Positions 31,796 to 39,578 of a stretch of DNA of 43,256 bases are shown here, piece after piece. The position numbers and the translations under genes are program-made. The notes beneath the pieces are model-generated. The model saw only the letters and a list, made by a program, of their open reading frames with translations. It did no database searches and was not told the origin of the DNA. Source of the stretch: Myxococcota bacterium (GTDB taxonomy: Bacteria > Myxococcota_A > Polyangia > Palsa-1104 > JAEUJZ01); contig JANWXW010000102.1 in assembly GCA_025057315.1 (NCBI GenBank), positions 1 to 43,256 on the forward strand, read 5' to 3'. The first letter of the stretch is position 1, and each line of letters begins with the position of its first letter.

Positions 31796-33330
31796 CGACG
31801 ACCCAGGACAACCCACTGCTTCAGGGCCTGCTGGGTGAACGCCGCCCGGAGCCCTGCGCCATGGTCATCTTCGGTGCCTCGGGCGACCTGACCCGACGCA
31901 AGCTGGTACCGGCCCTGTATACGTTGGCCTCAGAGCGGAAGCTGCCGGCCGGCTTTGCCATCGTCGGCATGGCCCGCCGCGACATTCCCTTCGTCGAGCA
32001 AATGCACCAAGCGGTGGCGCGCCACGCACGGCGCCGGCCCATCGACAGCGAGCTATGGCAGGGATTCGCCGCCGGCCTCTCTTACATCCCGGGTGCCTTC
32101 GACGACCCTGCGGCCTACGAGCGCCTGCGGGCGCATCTGGCCCGGATTGACCAGGAGCGGGGCACGCGGGGAAATCGGGTCTTTTACATCTCGACGCCGC
32201 CGGAGTCCTTCGTCGATATTATCACCCACCTGGGTCGGGCCGGCATGATCTCGGCGGGGAACGAGCCTTTTACGCGGGTCATCATCGAGAAGCCCTTTGG
32301 CCGCGACCTGCAGTCAGCCCAGGCGCTGAACGACACCTGTCTGTCGGTCCTGCGCGAGGAGCAAATTTATCGCATCGACCACTACCTGGGCAAGGAGACG
32401 GTACAGAACATCCTGGTCTTTCGCTTTGCCAACGGCATCTTCGAGCCGCTGTGGAACAACAGGTACATCGACAACGTGCAGCTCACCGTGGCCGAATCGA
32501 TCGGCATCGAGGGTCGGGGCAGCTACTACGATCGCGCCGGCACGCTGCGCGATATGGTGCAGAACCATATGTTTCAGCTCCTGGCGCTGATGGCCATGGA
32601 GCCGCCGGTGGCCTTCGAGCCAGATGCGGTGCGCGACGAGAAGGTTAAGGTGCTACGGGCGCTGCGCGAGCTGCCGCTTGACGAGATCGAGCGCTGGACC
32701 GTGCGCGGGCAGTACGGCCCGGGCTATGACCAGGGGCAGGCCGTGCCCGGCTACCGCGAGGAGCCTGGCGTGTCGCCCTCGTCGCTGACCGAGACCTATG
32801 TGGCCCTTAAGCTCTATATCGACAATTGGCGTTGGGGCGGGGTTCCAATCTATGTGCGGGCCGGAAAGCGGATGCCCAAGCGGGTCAGCGAGATTGCCAT
32901 CACCTTCAAGAGCGTGCCGCACGCACTGCTGGCCCAGGGTGGCCGGCTGTCGCAGGAGCCGAACGTGCTGGCGCTGCGCATTCAGCCGGACGAGGGCATC
33001 ACGCTCAAATTCCTGTCCAAGACCCCGGGGCCTACCATGGACCCGCGGCCGGTGACGATGGATTTTCGCTATGGGACCAGCTTTGGCGCCGAGCCGCCAG
33101 AGGCGTACGAGCGGCTGCTGTTGGACTGCATGCTCGGCGACAGCACGCTGTTTACACGCGGTGACGAGGTGCTGGCCTCGTGGCGCTTCTGCACGCGGGT
33201 GCTGCAGGGCTGGGCACAGGCGGACGAGCGACGCCGGGGTCCTCTGCCGCAGTACGAGGCCGGCACGTGGGGGCCCAAGGAGGCGGCAGAACTGCTGGCG
33301 CGAGATGGCCGCGCCTGGAGGAGGCCGTGA
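31792..33330 (+). CDS. zwf: Glucose-6-phosphate dehydrogenase
   Basis: This enzyme oxidises glucose 6-phosphate to 6-phosphogluconolactone with NADP+ (or NAD+), opening the pentose phosphate and Entner-Doudoroff routes. It has 512 residues, the normal size. The nucleotide-binding GASGDLTRRKL begins at residue 28, RIDHYLGKE lies at 194-202 (substrate site), and the catalytic His is H259 in MVQNHMFQ. It is coupled by overlaps on both sides: ATGA with the GH15 gene and GTGA with opcA. The GASGDLTRRKLVPALY wording and the opcA partner resemble cyanobacterial and actinobacterial enzymes. Confidence 0.97.
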   Translation: MTTTQDNPLLQGLLGERRPEPCAMVIFGASGDLTRRKLVPALYTLASERKLPAGFAIVGMARRDIPFVEQMHQAVARHARRRPIDSELWQGFAAGLSYIPGAFDDPAAYERLRAHLARIDQERGTRGNRVFYISTPPESFVDIITHLGRAGMISAGNEPFTRVIIEKPFGRDLQSAQALNDTCLSVLREEQIYRIDHYLGKETVQNILVFRFANGIFEPLWNNRYIDNVQLTVAESIGIEGRGSYYDRAGTLRDMVQNHMFQLLALMAMEPPVAFEPDAVRDEKVKVLRALRELPLDEIERWTVRGQYGPGYDQGQAVPGYREEPGVSPSSLTETYVALKLYIDNWRWGGVPIYVRAGKRMPKRVSEIAITFKSVPHALLAQGGRLSQEPNVLALRIQPDEGITLKFLSKTPGPTMDPRPVTMDFRYGTSFGAEPPEAYERLLLDCMLGDSTLFTRGDEVLASWRFCTRVLQGWAQADERRRGPLPQYEAGTWGPKEAAELLARDGRAWRRP

Positions 33331-34568
33331 GCGAACCCCGAACCTTGAGCCCTTGGCGCGAGCGCCAGGAGGGCTGGGCAGTGCCCATCGACCGGGTGGA
33401 TGCCTTCACCTCAGGAGCGGCCATGGCCGTGGAGGTCGGGGCGATCGAAAAGGAGCTGGCCGCGCTGTGGCGCCAGGCTGCCGAGCGGGCCAGGACGGCA
33501 GGTGGGGAACTGGCGGTGCTGCGGGCGGCGCTGTGGAACTTCATCGTTCATCACGTCGGCGAGGCCGGGCTGGCTGAGCTCAAGGCGCTGCTGGACGAGG
33601 CCTCGCGCGCGGTGCCAGCACGCATCATCGTGCTGCTGGAGCAGCACGCGGAGGCTGAGAGCCTCTGGGGCACCGCCGAGCCGCTTCGGGCCTTCGTGGA
33701 GGCCACCCTGCGGCTGGGGCCAGATGGGCGGAGGGAGGTGGTCGCCGAGGAGATCACCCTGGAGGCCAGGGTCATGGAGATGGGCCGCCTGCCGGCGCTG
33801 GTGCGGTCGCTGCTGCTGCCCGACCTGCCGATGGCAGCCCTGGTGCGTGCAGCGCCGGCGTGTGCGCGGCTGGCCCCCTTGCTGGCCGAGGCAGATCGGA
33901 TCATTTTCGACAGCGGGCGGGGAGGACCGGAGCCGCTGGGGCCCATGGAGCGCCTCCTGCGTACCCCCCACCCGGCGGGCGGGACGTTGGCAGAGCGAGC
34001 CGAGGTGACGGATCTGGGCTGGATGCGCACAGCGTCCTGGCGACGCATCATCGCCTCCATGTTCGAAGGGGCGGCCGTGGCCCGGCTAGGGGCTCTGGAC
34101 GAGGTGCGGGTCCGATACGCCGCCGGGGCAGCGCCCGCCGCCCACCTGCTGCTGGGTTGGCTCGCCACCAGGCTGGGCTGGCACCTACCAGGGCTGGCCC
34201 TGGGACCAGAGGGGGGTGAGCTGCGCGACGCCGGCGGACGCCCGCTCAGAATCCGGCTGGAGGTGGATGAGGACCACTGGCGGGGGGACGCAAGCCCAGG
34301 ACCACGGCCCCTGGGTGGCCTCGTCGCCGTGGAGCTGCGCGCTGGCACCGAGTGCTTCCATGCAGGTGCGGTCGGGGACCACTGTGTGGAGGTCAGATGC
34401 CCCGGCCGCCCGCTCCGCAGGGAGGTGATACGCGATCGCACCGATGCAGAGCTTCTCATCGGGGCACTGGGCGCCTTTGGCCGCGACCCGCTCATGCGGC
34501 AGGCGCTGGGGGCCGCGCTACAGCTGCTGGGGGTTGCAATGGAGGATGAACTTCCCGGGCAGGCGTAG
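33327..34568 (+). CDS. opcA: OpcA-like glucose-6-phosphate dehydrogenase assembly protein
   Basis: A 413-residue protein starting with GTG at 33327, overlapping the zwf stop, behind GGAGGAGG. OpcA helps G6PDH oligomerise and activates it in cyanobacteria and actinobacteria. Family features seen are an N-terminal helical region, the central ARIIVLLEQHAEAESLWG segment, EEITLEARVMEMGRLPALVRSLLLPDLP, ADRIIFDSGRGG, and a C-terminal domain with RTASWRRIIASMFE and an LLLGWLATRLGW helix. The identification rests on these motifs plus the conserved zwf-opcA order; sequence distance to characterised members cannot be judged here. Confidence 0.88.
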   Translation: MSEPRTLSPWRERQEGWAVPIDRVDAFTSGAAMAVEVGAIEKELAALWRQAAERARTAGGELAVLRAALWNFIVHHVGEAGLAELKALLDEASRAVPARIIVLLEQHAEAESLWGTAEPLRAFVEATLRLGPDGRREVVAEEITLEARVMEMGRLPALVRSLLLPDLPMAALVRAAPACARLAPLLAEADRIIFDSGRGGPEPLGPMERLLRTPHPAGGTLAERAEVTDLGWMRTASWRRIIASMFEGAAVARLGALDEVRVRYAAGAAPAAHLLLGWLATRLGWHLPGLALGPEGGELRDAGGRPLRIRLEVDEDHWRGDASPGPRPLGGLVAVELRAGTECFHAGAVGDHCVEVRCPGRPLRREVIRDRTDAELLIGALGAFGRDPLMRQALGAALQLLGVAMEDELPGQA

Positions 34569-34601
34569 TATCAATGGGGGCTCAAGCTGGAAGGTGGAAT
34601 C

Positions 34602-35408
34602 GTGAACCGACGGGCACCGGAAATCTGGATCGGCGATGACCCGGCCACCCTGGCACGAGAAGGCGCGCGCCGCGTCGCCGAGGCAGCACGGCGCGCAATT
34701 GCCGCCCGCGGGCGGTTTGTGTTCGTGCTGTCCGGTGGCAACACGCCACGGCGGCTGTACCGCCTTCTGGCCGCCGAGGAACATGGCATCGACTGGCGCC
34801 GCGTGGAGTTCCTCTTCAGCGACGAGCGCATGGTGCCCTACGACGATCCCGAATCAAACTACCGAATGGTGCGGGAGACGCTGCTCGACCACATCCCCGC
34901 CGCGCCGGAGCACACGCACCCCATCCCCACCGATTGTTCCCCGGCTGAGGCTGCCGCAGCCTACGAGGCGGAGTTGCGCAGGGTCCTGGACCCCAAGGAG
35001 CCTCGCCCCGACCTGGTGCTTCTGGGCATGGGCGCAGACGGCCATACGGCCTCGATCTTTCCCGGCTCCCCGCTGCTGGAGGAGTGCCGTGACGAGGAGA
35101 CGCTGCCTGAAGGGCGCCCCCCCCGCTCCAGCCGGTCCTACCGAGAGGAGCGGTTGTGCGTCCCCGTGGAGGATGCGCCCAAGCCGCCGCACAAGCGCGT
35201 GACCCTGACCCCATATCTTATCAACCAGGGGCGGCAAATCCTGGTGCTGGTGACCGGCGAGGACAAGGTCGCCGCCGTCTCCGCTGCCCTAGAGAGCGAC
35301 GCCGAGCCGTCGGAGATCCCGATCCGGGCCATCGCGCCAGAGAGCGGCGTGGTCAGCTGGCTGCTGGATCGCAAGGCGGCCCGGGCGCTGACCAATGCCC
35401 CCTGGTGA
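34602..35408 (+). CDS. pgl: 6-phosphogluconolactonase
   Basis: Hydrolyses 6-phosphogluconolactone to 6-phosphogluconate, the step after zwf. It has 268 residues, DevB family. Motifs: FVLSGGNTPRRLYRLL, EFLFSDERMVPYDDPESNYRM, VLLGMGADGHTASIFPGSPLLEE and, near the end, a VTGEDKVAAV strand-helix. The start is GTG at 34602 with GGAAGG eight bases upstream. It follows opcA by 33 bases, and glk begins four bases after its stop codon. Confidence 0.95.
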   Translation: MNRRAPEIWIGDDPATLAREGARRVAEAARRAIAARGRFVFVLSGGNTPRRLYRLLAAEEHGIDWRRVEFLFSDERMVPYDDPESNYRMVRETLLDHIPAAPEHTHPIPTDCSPAEAAAAYEAELRRVLDPKEPRPDLVLLGMGADGHTASIFPGSPLLEECRDEETLPEGRPPRSSRSYREERLCVPVEDAPKPPHKRVTLTPYLINQGRQILVLVTGEDKVAAVSAALESDAEPSEIPIRAIAPESGVVSWLLDRKAARALTNAPW

Positions 35409-35412
35409 GGCC

Positions 35413-36444
35413 ATGCTGATCCTGGCAGGCGATGTGGGGGGGACCAAAACCCTGCTCGGTCTTTACGACGCGCTCGGGACCAAGCTCTATGGGCGGCGGT
35501 TCGAGAATGCGGGCCGCCAAGGCCTGCTGGACCTGCTGCAGGAGTTCTGGGCCGACCTCCGGGCCAGGGGTCTGGGGCGGCCCGAACGGGCTGTGTTCGG
35601 CGTGGCCGGGCCGGTGCAGGACGTGGCGCCGGGGCAGCAGCGTGCACGTATCACCAACCTGGCCTGGGACCTGGACACGACAGTGCTGGCAGAGGCGACC
35701 GGCATCGGCCAGGTGCGCTTGGTCAACGACTTCCACGCCGTGGCTGCCGCGGTGTCGGCCTGGGCGACGGAGGTGGAAACCGGTCTGGTGCCAGACAGCC
35801 TGGTTCCGCTGGCGCCTGGGGTCCGCCCGCTGCCCGGGGGTACAATCGCCGTGCTCGGCGCGGGCACCGGCCTGGGCGAGGCGGCCCTTATCCGGTCAGG
35901 GGGGGCGCCGGTCATCCTGCCCACCGAGGGTGGCCACGTGGACTTTGCCCCGCGGGATGACATCGAGATCGAGCTGCTGCGCTTCCTTCAGCGGCGTCAT
36001 GGGGGCCACGTAAGCTACGAGCGGGTCCTAAGCGGCGCAGGGCTGCTGGCGCTCTACGAGTTCTTCCGCGACCGCGGCGAGCCGACGGAGGCCGCCGCAG
36101 TGCGCGCCGAGATCGAGGCCGACCCGGCCCAGGGCCCAGCCGTGATATCGCGCCACGGCCTTGCAGGCACCGACCCGCTGTGCACCACCGCGCTGGACCG
36201 TTTCTGTCGCATCTATGGCGCTGAGGCGGGCAACCTGGCGCTGAAGTTCCTGGCCCGAGGGGGCGTCTACATCGCCGGGGGCATCGCCCCCCGGATCCTG
36301 CCCCGGTTGCAGGATGGCTCGTTCCTGCAGAGCTTCCTCGACAAGGGGCGGTTCCGGACGCTGTGCTCTGGCATCCCCGTCTACGTTGTGGTTCACCCCG
36401 AGGCCGGTCTGTACGGCGCGGCCGTGCTCGCACGCGGTCTGTGA
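35413..36444 (+). CDS. glk: Glucokinase
   Basis: Phosphorylates glucose with ATP to glucose 6-phosphate, the substrate of the zwf enzyme two genes upstream. It has 343 residues in the bacterial glucokinase (Glk) family: LAGDVGGTKTLLGLYD phosphate-binding loop, FGVAGPVQD, LVNDFHAVAAAV with the catalytic Asp, AVLGAGTGLGEA, LPTEGGHVDFAPRDD, FLQRRHGGHVSYERVLSGAGL and YIAGGIAPRILP. The ATG is chosen over an in-frame upstream GTG because GGTGAGG lies at ideal distance. It ends the carbohydrate operon as far as spacing shows (48 bases to the next start). Confidence 0.95.
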   Translation: MLILAGDVGGTKTLLGLYDALGTKLYGRRFENAGRQGLLDLLQEFWADLRARGLGRPERAVFGVAGPVQDVAPGQQRARITNLAWDLDTTVLAEATGIGQVRLVNDFHAVAAAVSAWATEVETGLVPDSLVPLAPGVRPLPGGTIAVLGAGTGLGEAALIRSGGAPVILPTEGGHVDFAPRDDIEIELLRFLQRRHGGHVSYERVLSGAGLLALYEFFRDRGEPTEAAAVRAEIEADPAQGPAVISRHGLAGTDPLCTTALDRFCRIYGAEAGNLALKFLARGGVYIAGGIAPRILPRLQDGSFLQSFLDKGRFRTLCSGIPVYVVVHPEAGLYGAAVLARGL

Positions 36445-36492
36445 GGGCCGCGGTGCCCTTGATCCGTCTCGGCAGGTGCCTACCTGCCAGAC

Positions 36493-37341
36493 ATGCCCCA
36501 GCCAGAGTTCCGTCCGCCCGCGGTCGGCCTTCTGCTGGCCAGCCTGCCGGAGCCGCAGCCCTGGAGATCCCCTGGGATTCCACCTGGCACGCCCCCCCGA
36601 CTCCCCGGACGCCACCTGCGTCCGCTGGTGGGCCGTCCGGCGCTCAGCCATCTGGTGGAACGCCTTCAGATGGCCCGCACCGTGCGTCAGGTGGTGGTCA
36701 CGCTCAGCGTCGCGCCGGAGGACGACGCCCTGGCGCACACGGCACGCCACGCCGGCGCGCTGGTTTACCGCGGTTCGCTCCACGACATCACCGGCCGGCT
36801 GTGCGGCTGCGCGGACTGGCTCCGATTGCCCGACGAGGCGCCGCTGGTCCGCGTGGGTGCGGATTCGCTGCTCATAGACCCCCGCTACCTGGATGCGGGC
36901 GTGCAGGCCTTGCTGGACACTGGAGCCGGCGTCTTCGAGTTCCTGGAGGATCAGAGCGAGGAGCTGTGCCCAGGCCTGGGCGCGGGCTTCTTCCGCGCGG
37001 GCCTCCTGCGGCACGTGGACCGGCGGGGACAGCGGCCAGAGCACCGCGGTGATCCGCTCGCCTATGCATACGAGTTCCCCGCTGAGGTGGGGCTGGTGCG
37101 CCGGCCCTTGCCCGACAGCCTATCCTATCTGCGCGGCCGACACCGGCTGCTGCTGCAGACGGCCGAGGACCTGGCGATGCTGGAGGTGCTGTACCTGCGG
37201 CTGCACCAGTGCGCACCGGTGGACACCGCCGCCGCGGTGCGGGTCCTGGACAACGACCCGGTCCTGGCTTCGCTGAACCAGGGCGTGCTCCGGCGCAGCG
37301 GCACGCTGCCCTTGCCACAGCTGGGCTGGAGGGTGCGGTGA
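36493..37341 (+). CDS. SpsF-like nucleotidyltransferase with altered N-terminal loop
   Basis: A 282-residue protein related to SpsF and CMP-sugar (KdsB/NeuA-type) cytidylyltransferases. The body fits well: LVGRPALSHLVERLQMARTVRQVVVTLSVAPEDDALAHTARHAGALVYRGS and VRVGADSLLIDPRYLDAGVQALL. The canonical opening, R-x-G-S-x-R-L-P-G-K, is replaced by a stretched Pro-rich loop (EPQPWRSPGIPPGTPPRLPGRH), so the nucleotide-binding turn is changed and activity is uncertain. The C-terminal half continues with LSYLRGRHRLLLQTAEDLAMLEVLYLRL. Its TGA overlaps the GTG of the next gene, an SpsG relative, mirroring the spsF-spsG order of spore-coat and flagellin-sugar clusters. Confidence 0.75.
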   Translation: MPQPEFRPPAVGLLLASLPEPQPWRSPGIPPGTPPRLPGRHLRPLVGRPALSHLVERLQMARTVRQVVVTLSVAPEDDALAHTARHAGALVYRGSLHDITGRLCGCADWLRLPDEAPLVRVGADSLLIDPRYLDAGVQALLDTGAGVFEFLEDQSEELCPGLGAGFFRAGLLRHVDRRGQRPEHRGDPLAYAYEFPAEVGLVRRPLPDSLSYLRGRHRLLLQTAEDLAMLEVLYLRLHQCAPVDTAAAVRVLDNDPVLASLNQGVLRRSGTLPLPQLGWRVR

Positions 37342-38423
37342 GCACCGCGCTGAGCTTGCTGGTGTGCGCCGGCCCGGGGGCTGTGGAGCGCTCGTTGGTC
37401 ATCGGCGGTGCCGTGGTGGAGCGGGGCGGAACCGTGGTGCTGCTTACGTACACGCCAGGGCTGGCCCTGCGCAGAACCGCCTTTGCCCTGGAGGTGATAG
37501 TCCGCCGAGAAGAGGACCTGTCACGGGAGCTGCTGCGTCTGGAGCCCCTGGCTTTGTCCCGCGGCGTTGGCGCTGTGCTGCTCGACGACCCGCGCATCGA
37601 TGAGCGCTGCGCGGCGGCGGTGCGGGTGCTCTCCGAGCAGGTTCCTGTGGCCCGCTACGGTCCACCGCTGGCCGGAGGGGCAGGGGGGGAGCTGGTCATC
37701 GATCCGTTTGGGCCGTTTGGGCCGTTTGGGCCCTTGCAGCCCCGGGTGCCTCCGGAGAGCGAGCCGGACGGACCACGACAGCCTGGTGGCCACTTCGGGC
37801 TGGCGTACTTGCCCCTGCCCCCCCCCTTGCGCCGCCTGCGCGAGAGGCGCCCGCCGGGGGCCATGGCCGAGGTCGAATGTGTCACGGTGGCTTGCGGTGA
37901 GGGGCAGGGGGGGCTGGACCGGGCGCTGCGGGCCCTGGCGGCACTGTCGGCATGGCGACCGGTGCTGCGCGTGGCGCTGGTGTGCGATCCGGGTCTTGCC
38001 CGGGTGGACCGAGCACGGCTGGACCTGGCCGTCCTGCAGAGCCGCCACGATGTTTTCATCCGACCCCAGACCGGCTGGTCCCACCTCGGCGAGATGCTTC
38101 TCTGCGATCTGGCGATTGTCGCCGAGGCCGAGGTGGCCGCCATGGCGGCCTTTTTGGGCACGCCCGTGCTGGTGCTGAGCCCCGATGCGGCCGAGGCTGC
38201 CCGCTGCGAGGTGCTGGCGCGCGCTGGCCTGGTCGTGCACGTACCTGACTTTGGTGAGGCGGCCCCATCCATCGCCTTCCTGGGCGACCTGCTCTGGAGC
38301 CTGTGCGCTGACTCCGGGCGACGCACCGCTCTGTCCCAGGCTGGCCGTCAAGCACTGGATGGGAGGGGAGCGGAACGAACAGCAGCAGTGCTTATCGATC
38401 TTGCTCGCCGCCCCCGCCGATGA
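37338..38423 (+). CDS. SpsG/PseG-like protein, catalytic loop diverged
   Basis: A 361-residue protein with two Rossmann-like halves, like the UDP-sugar hydrolase PseG and SpsG. The C-terminal half matches the family (LQSRHDVFIRPQTGWSHLGEMLLCDLAIVAEAEVAAMAAFLGTPVLVLSPD, quoted in part). The N-terminal half lacks the G-x-G-H-x-x-R loop that carries the catalytic His: AGPGAVERSLVIGGAVVERGG stands there. It is therefore probably a non-hydrolytic or repurposed homologue. The middle holds a Pro-rich insert with a triple 9-bp repeat (GPF repeated). The start is GTG at 37338, overlapping the SpsF-like stop; the longer open frame upstream is shadow sequence. Confidence 0.65.
   Translation: MSTALSLLVCAGPGAVERSLVIGGAVVERGGTVVLLTYTPGLALRRTAFALEVIVRREEDLSRELLRLEPLALSRGVGAVLLDDPRIDERCAAAVRVLSEQVPVARYGPPLAGGAGGELVIDPFGPFGPFGPLQPRVPPESEPDGPRQPGGHFGLAYLPLPPPLRRLRERRPPGAMAEVECVTVACGEGQGGLDRALRALAALSAWRPVLRVALVCDPGLARVDRARLDLAVLQSRHDVFIRPQTGWSHLGEMLLCDLAIVAEAEVAAMAAFLGTPVLVLSPDAAEAARCEVLARAGLVVHVPDFGEAAPSIAFLGDLLWSLCADSGRRTALSQAGRQALDGRGAERTAAVLIDLARRPRR
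37704..37730. repeat. Three tandem 9-bp units inside the SpsG-like gene
   Basis: Three perfect copies of CCGTTTGGG, encoding repeated Gly-Pro-Phe in a Pro-rich linker. It is the same unit length as the repeat in coaBC but unrelated in sequence. Confidence 0.8.
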
Positions 38424-38435
38424 CACGGCCGGGTG

Positions 38436-38765
38436 CTACGGGGGCAGACCACCGCCGCAAAGCCCCTCCAGCAGGGGGGCTAGCTGGTGCTCTAGCACAT
38501 CGGCCGTGGCCACGTGATCCCCCTGCGCCTGGGTCAGCGATATCGCCTCCAGGAGCGCCAGTGCCTCCGGTAGCTCCGCAGTCCGCCCACCGCGGCGTGC
38601 ATGGTCCCCCAGTACCGCCACCATGTGCGTGGTCAGCGTGTCTATGCTCTGCTGCGCCGCCTCGATGTGGCCAATGCGCAGCAACGCTGCCAGGCGCCGT
38701 GCCTCCTGGACGAGATCGTCGGGCCGCGGCTGGGTGGCCAGTGTCTGCCGTGGTTGCTCACGCAT
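38436..38765 (-). CDS. Small helical protein coupled to the Maf-like gene
   Basis: A 109-residue protein, predicted almost all helical (LVQEARRLAALLRIGHIEAAQQSIDTL) and ending GDHVATADVLEHQLAPLLEGL. The ending recalls a motif (D-x-x-x-x-A-D-x-L-E-x-x-L-x-P) I have seen in small proteins beside flagellar or Maf genes, which is recollection rather than proof. It starts inside the end of the Maf-like gene (ATGCGTGA, eight-base overlap), so the two are co-translated. It is convergent with the SpsG-like gene, whose stop is 12 bases away. Confidence 0.6.
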   Translation of the reverse strand: MREQPRQTLATQPRPDDLVQEARRLAALLRIGHIEAAQQSIDTLTTHMVAVLGDHARRGGRTAELPEALALLEAISLTQAQGDHVATADVLEHQLAPLLEGLCGGGLPP

Positions 38766-39375
38766 GCTGCCTCCTTGACTCGGTTGGGGCCGAGACCATC
38801 GCCCTGGCCTCTAGGCTGAGCGCCGCCAAGGCGGCCCGGGACAGCTCGCTGCAGCCTGGGTCAGCCAGCCGCAGCAGCGGCGGCACGGCAACGAAGGGCG
38901 TGGACAGGGCGGGGCACTCCTCGCTCACCAGCCGCAACCGCGGGTCGCATAGCAGTGGCCTCAAGTCCACCGCCGCAGCCACCGCCCGCAGCACCGGCAG
39001 GCTGAGCGGGACCACGTCGAGTCGCTGCAGCGCCTCGCGCAGGAGCATCGTCGCCAGCAGGTGGCCAGCGCCAAAGCCCAGGGCCATGACCCGCGGCGCC
39101 TCGGCCGGCACACGCGCAGCCTGCAGGGCCGCCTCTGCCACTGGGTCATAGGCGCTGTGAATGTGCAGCCGATTGTACAGGACCGTCGGCAGCCCGGACG
39201 CTGCTGGGCGCACCGTCACCTTGGGCGAGGAGGCATCCGGCCGCCACTGGGCCAGCCGCCGTGCCAGGTCTGCGTCGCAAGCGGCCAGCGCGGCCAGGTT
39301 GGCGGCCAGCAGCCGCTCTGATGGAACACCCTCGACGAGCCGTGGGACGAGGGGAGGGGCTTCCGCGGAGACCAT
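38758..39375 (-). CDS. Maf-like protein, N-terminal domain only
   Basis: About 205 residues from an ATG at 39375 (the frame is open to 39504, and there is no clear ribosome-binding site, so the start is uncertain). It matches the N-terminal part of motility-associated factor (Maf) glycosyltransferases: LLAANLAALAACDADLARRL, TVLYNRLHIHSAYDPVAEA (the LHSxYDPxxEA signature), VMALGFGAGHLLATML and, later, LRLADPGCSELSRAAL. Maf proteins normally continue for 300-400 residues with the DUF115/MAF_flag10 transferase domain; here a stop codon ends the protein first. It is either truncated or a natural one-domain form. Nearby SpsF/SpsG relatives support a glycosylation context. Confidence 0.6.
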   Translation of the reverse strand: MVSAEAPPLVPRLVEGVPSERLLAANLAALAACDADLARRLAQWRPDASSPKVTVRPAASGLPTVLYNRLHIHSAYDPVAEAALQAARVPAEAPRVMALGFGAGHLLATMLLREALQRLDVVPLSLPVLRAVAAAVDLRPLLCDPRLRLVSEECPALSTPFVAVPPLLRLADPGCSELSRAALAALSLEARAMVSAPTESRRQHA

Positions 39376-39578
39376 GTGCTGGTCACTTAGGCACAGTGCC
39401 CGGCCTGGCAAGATGGGCCGCCCGCACAAGCCCACCCCTGTGCCCATACCCCGTGCCCGGGCCAGGGCACCTGCCCCGGAGGCCCCCTGGACCCAGCGTC
39501 GCATCCCGCTGGCACATCGCCGCCGGCACGTCGGTGCCCGCCCCCGCCATGCTTTCGAAACCGGTCTGGCGATGCAGC

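Noticed and set aside
30086..31816. 576-codon minus-strand frame opposite the GH15 gene
   Set aside because: Antisense shadow of a clear enzyme gene; His/Gln/Val-rich composition with no family signature.
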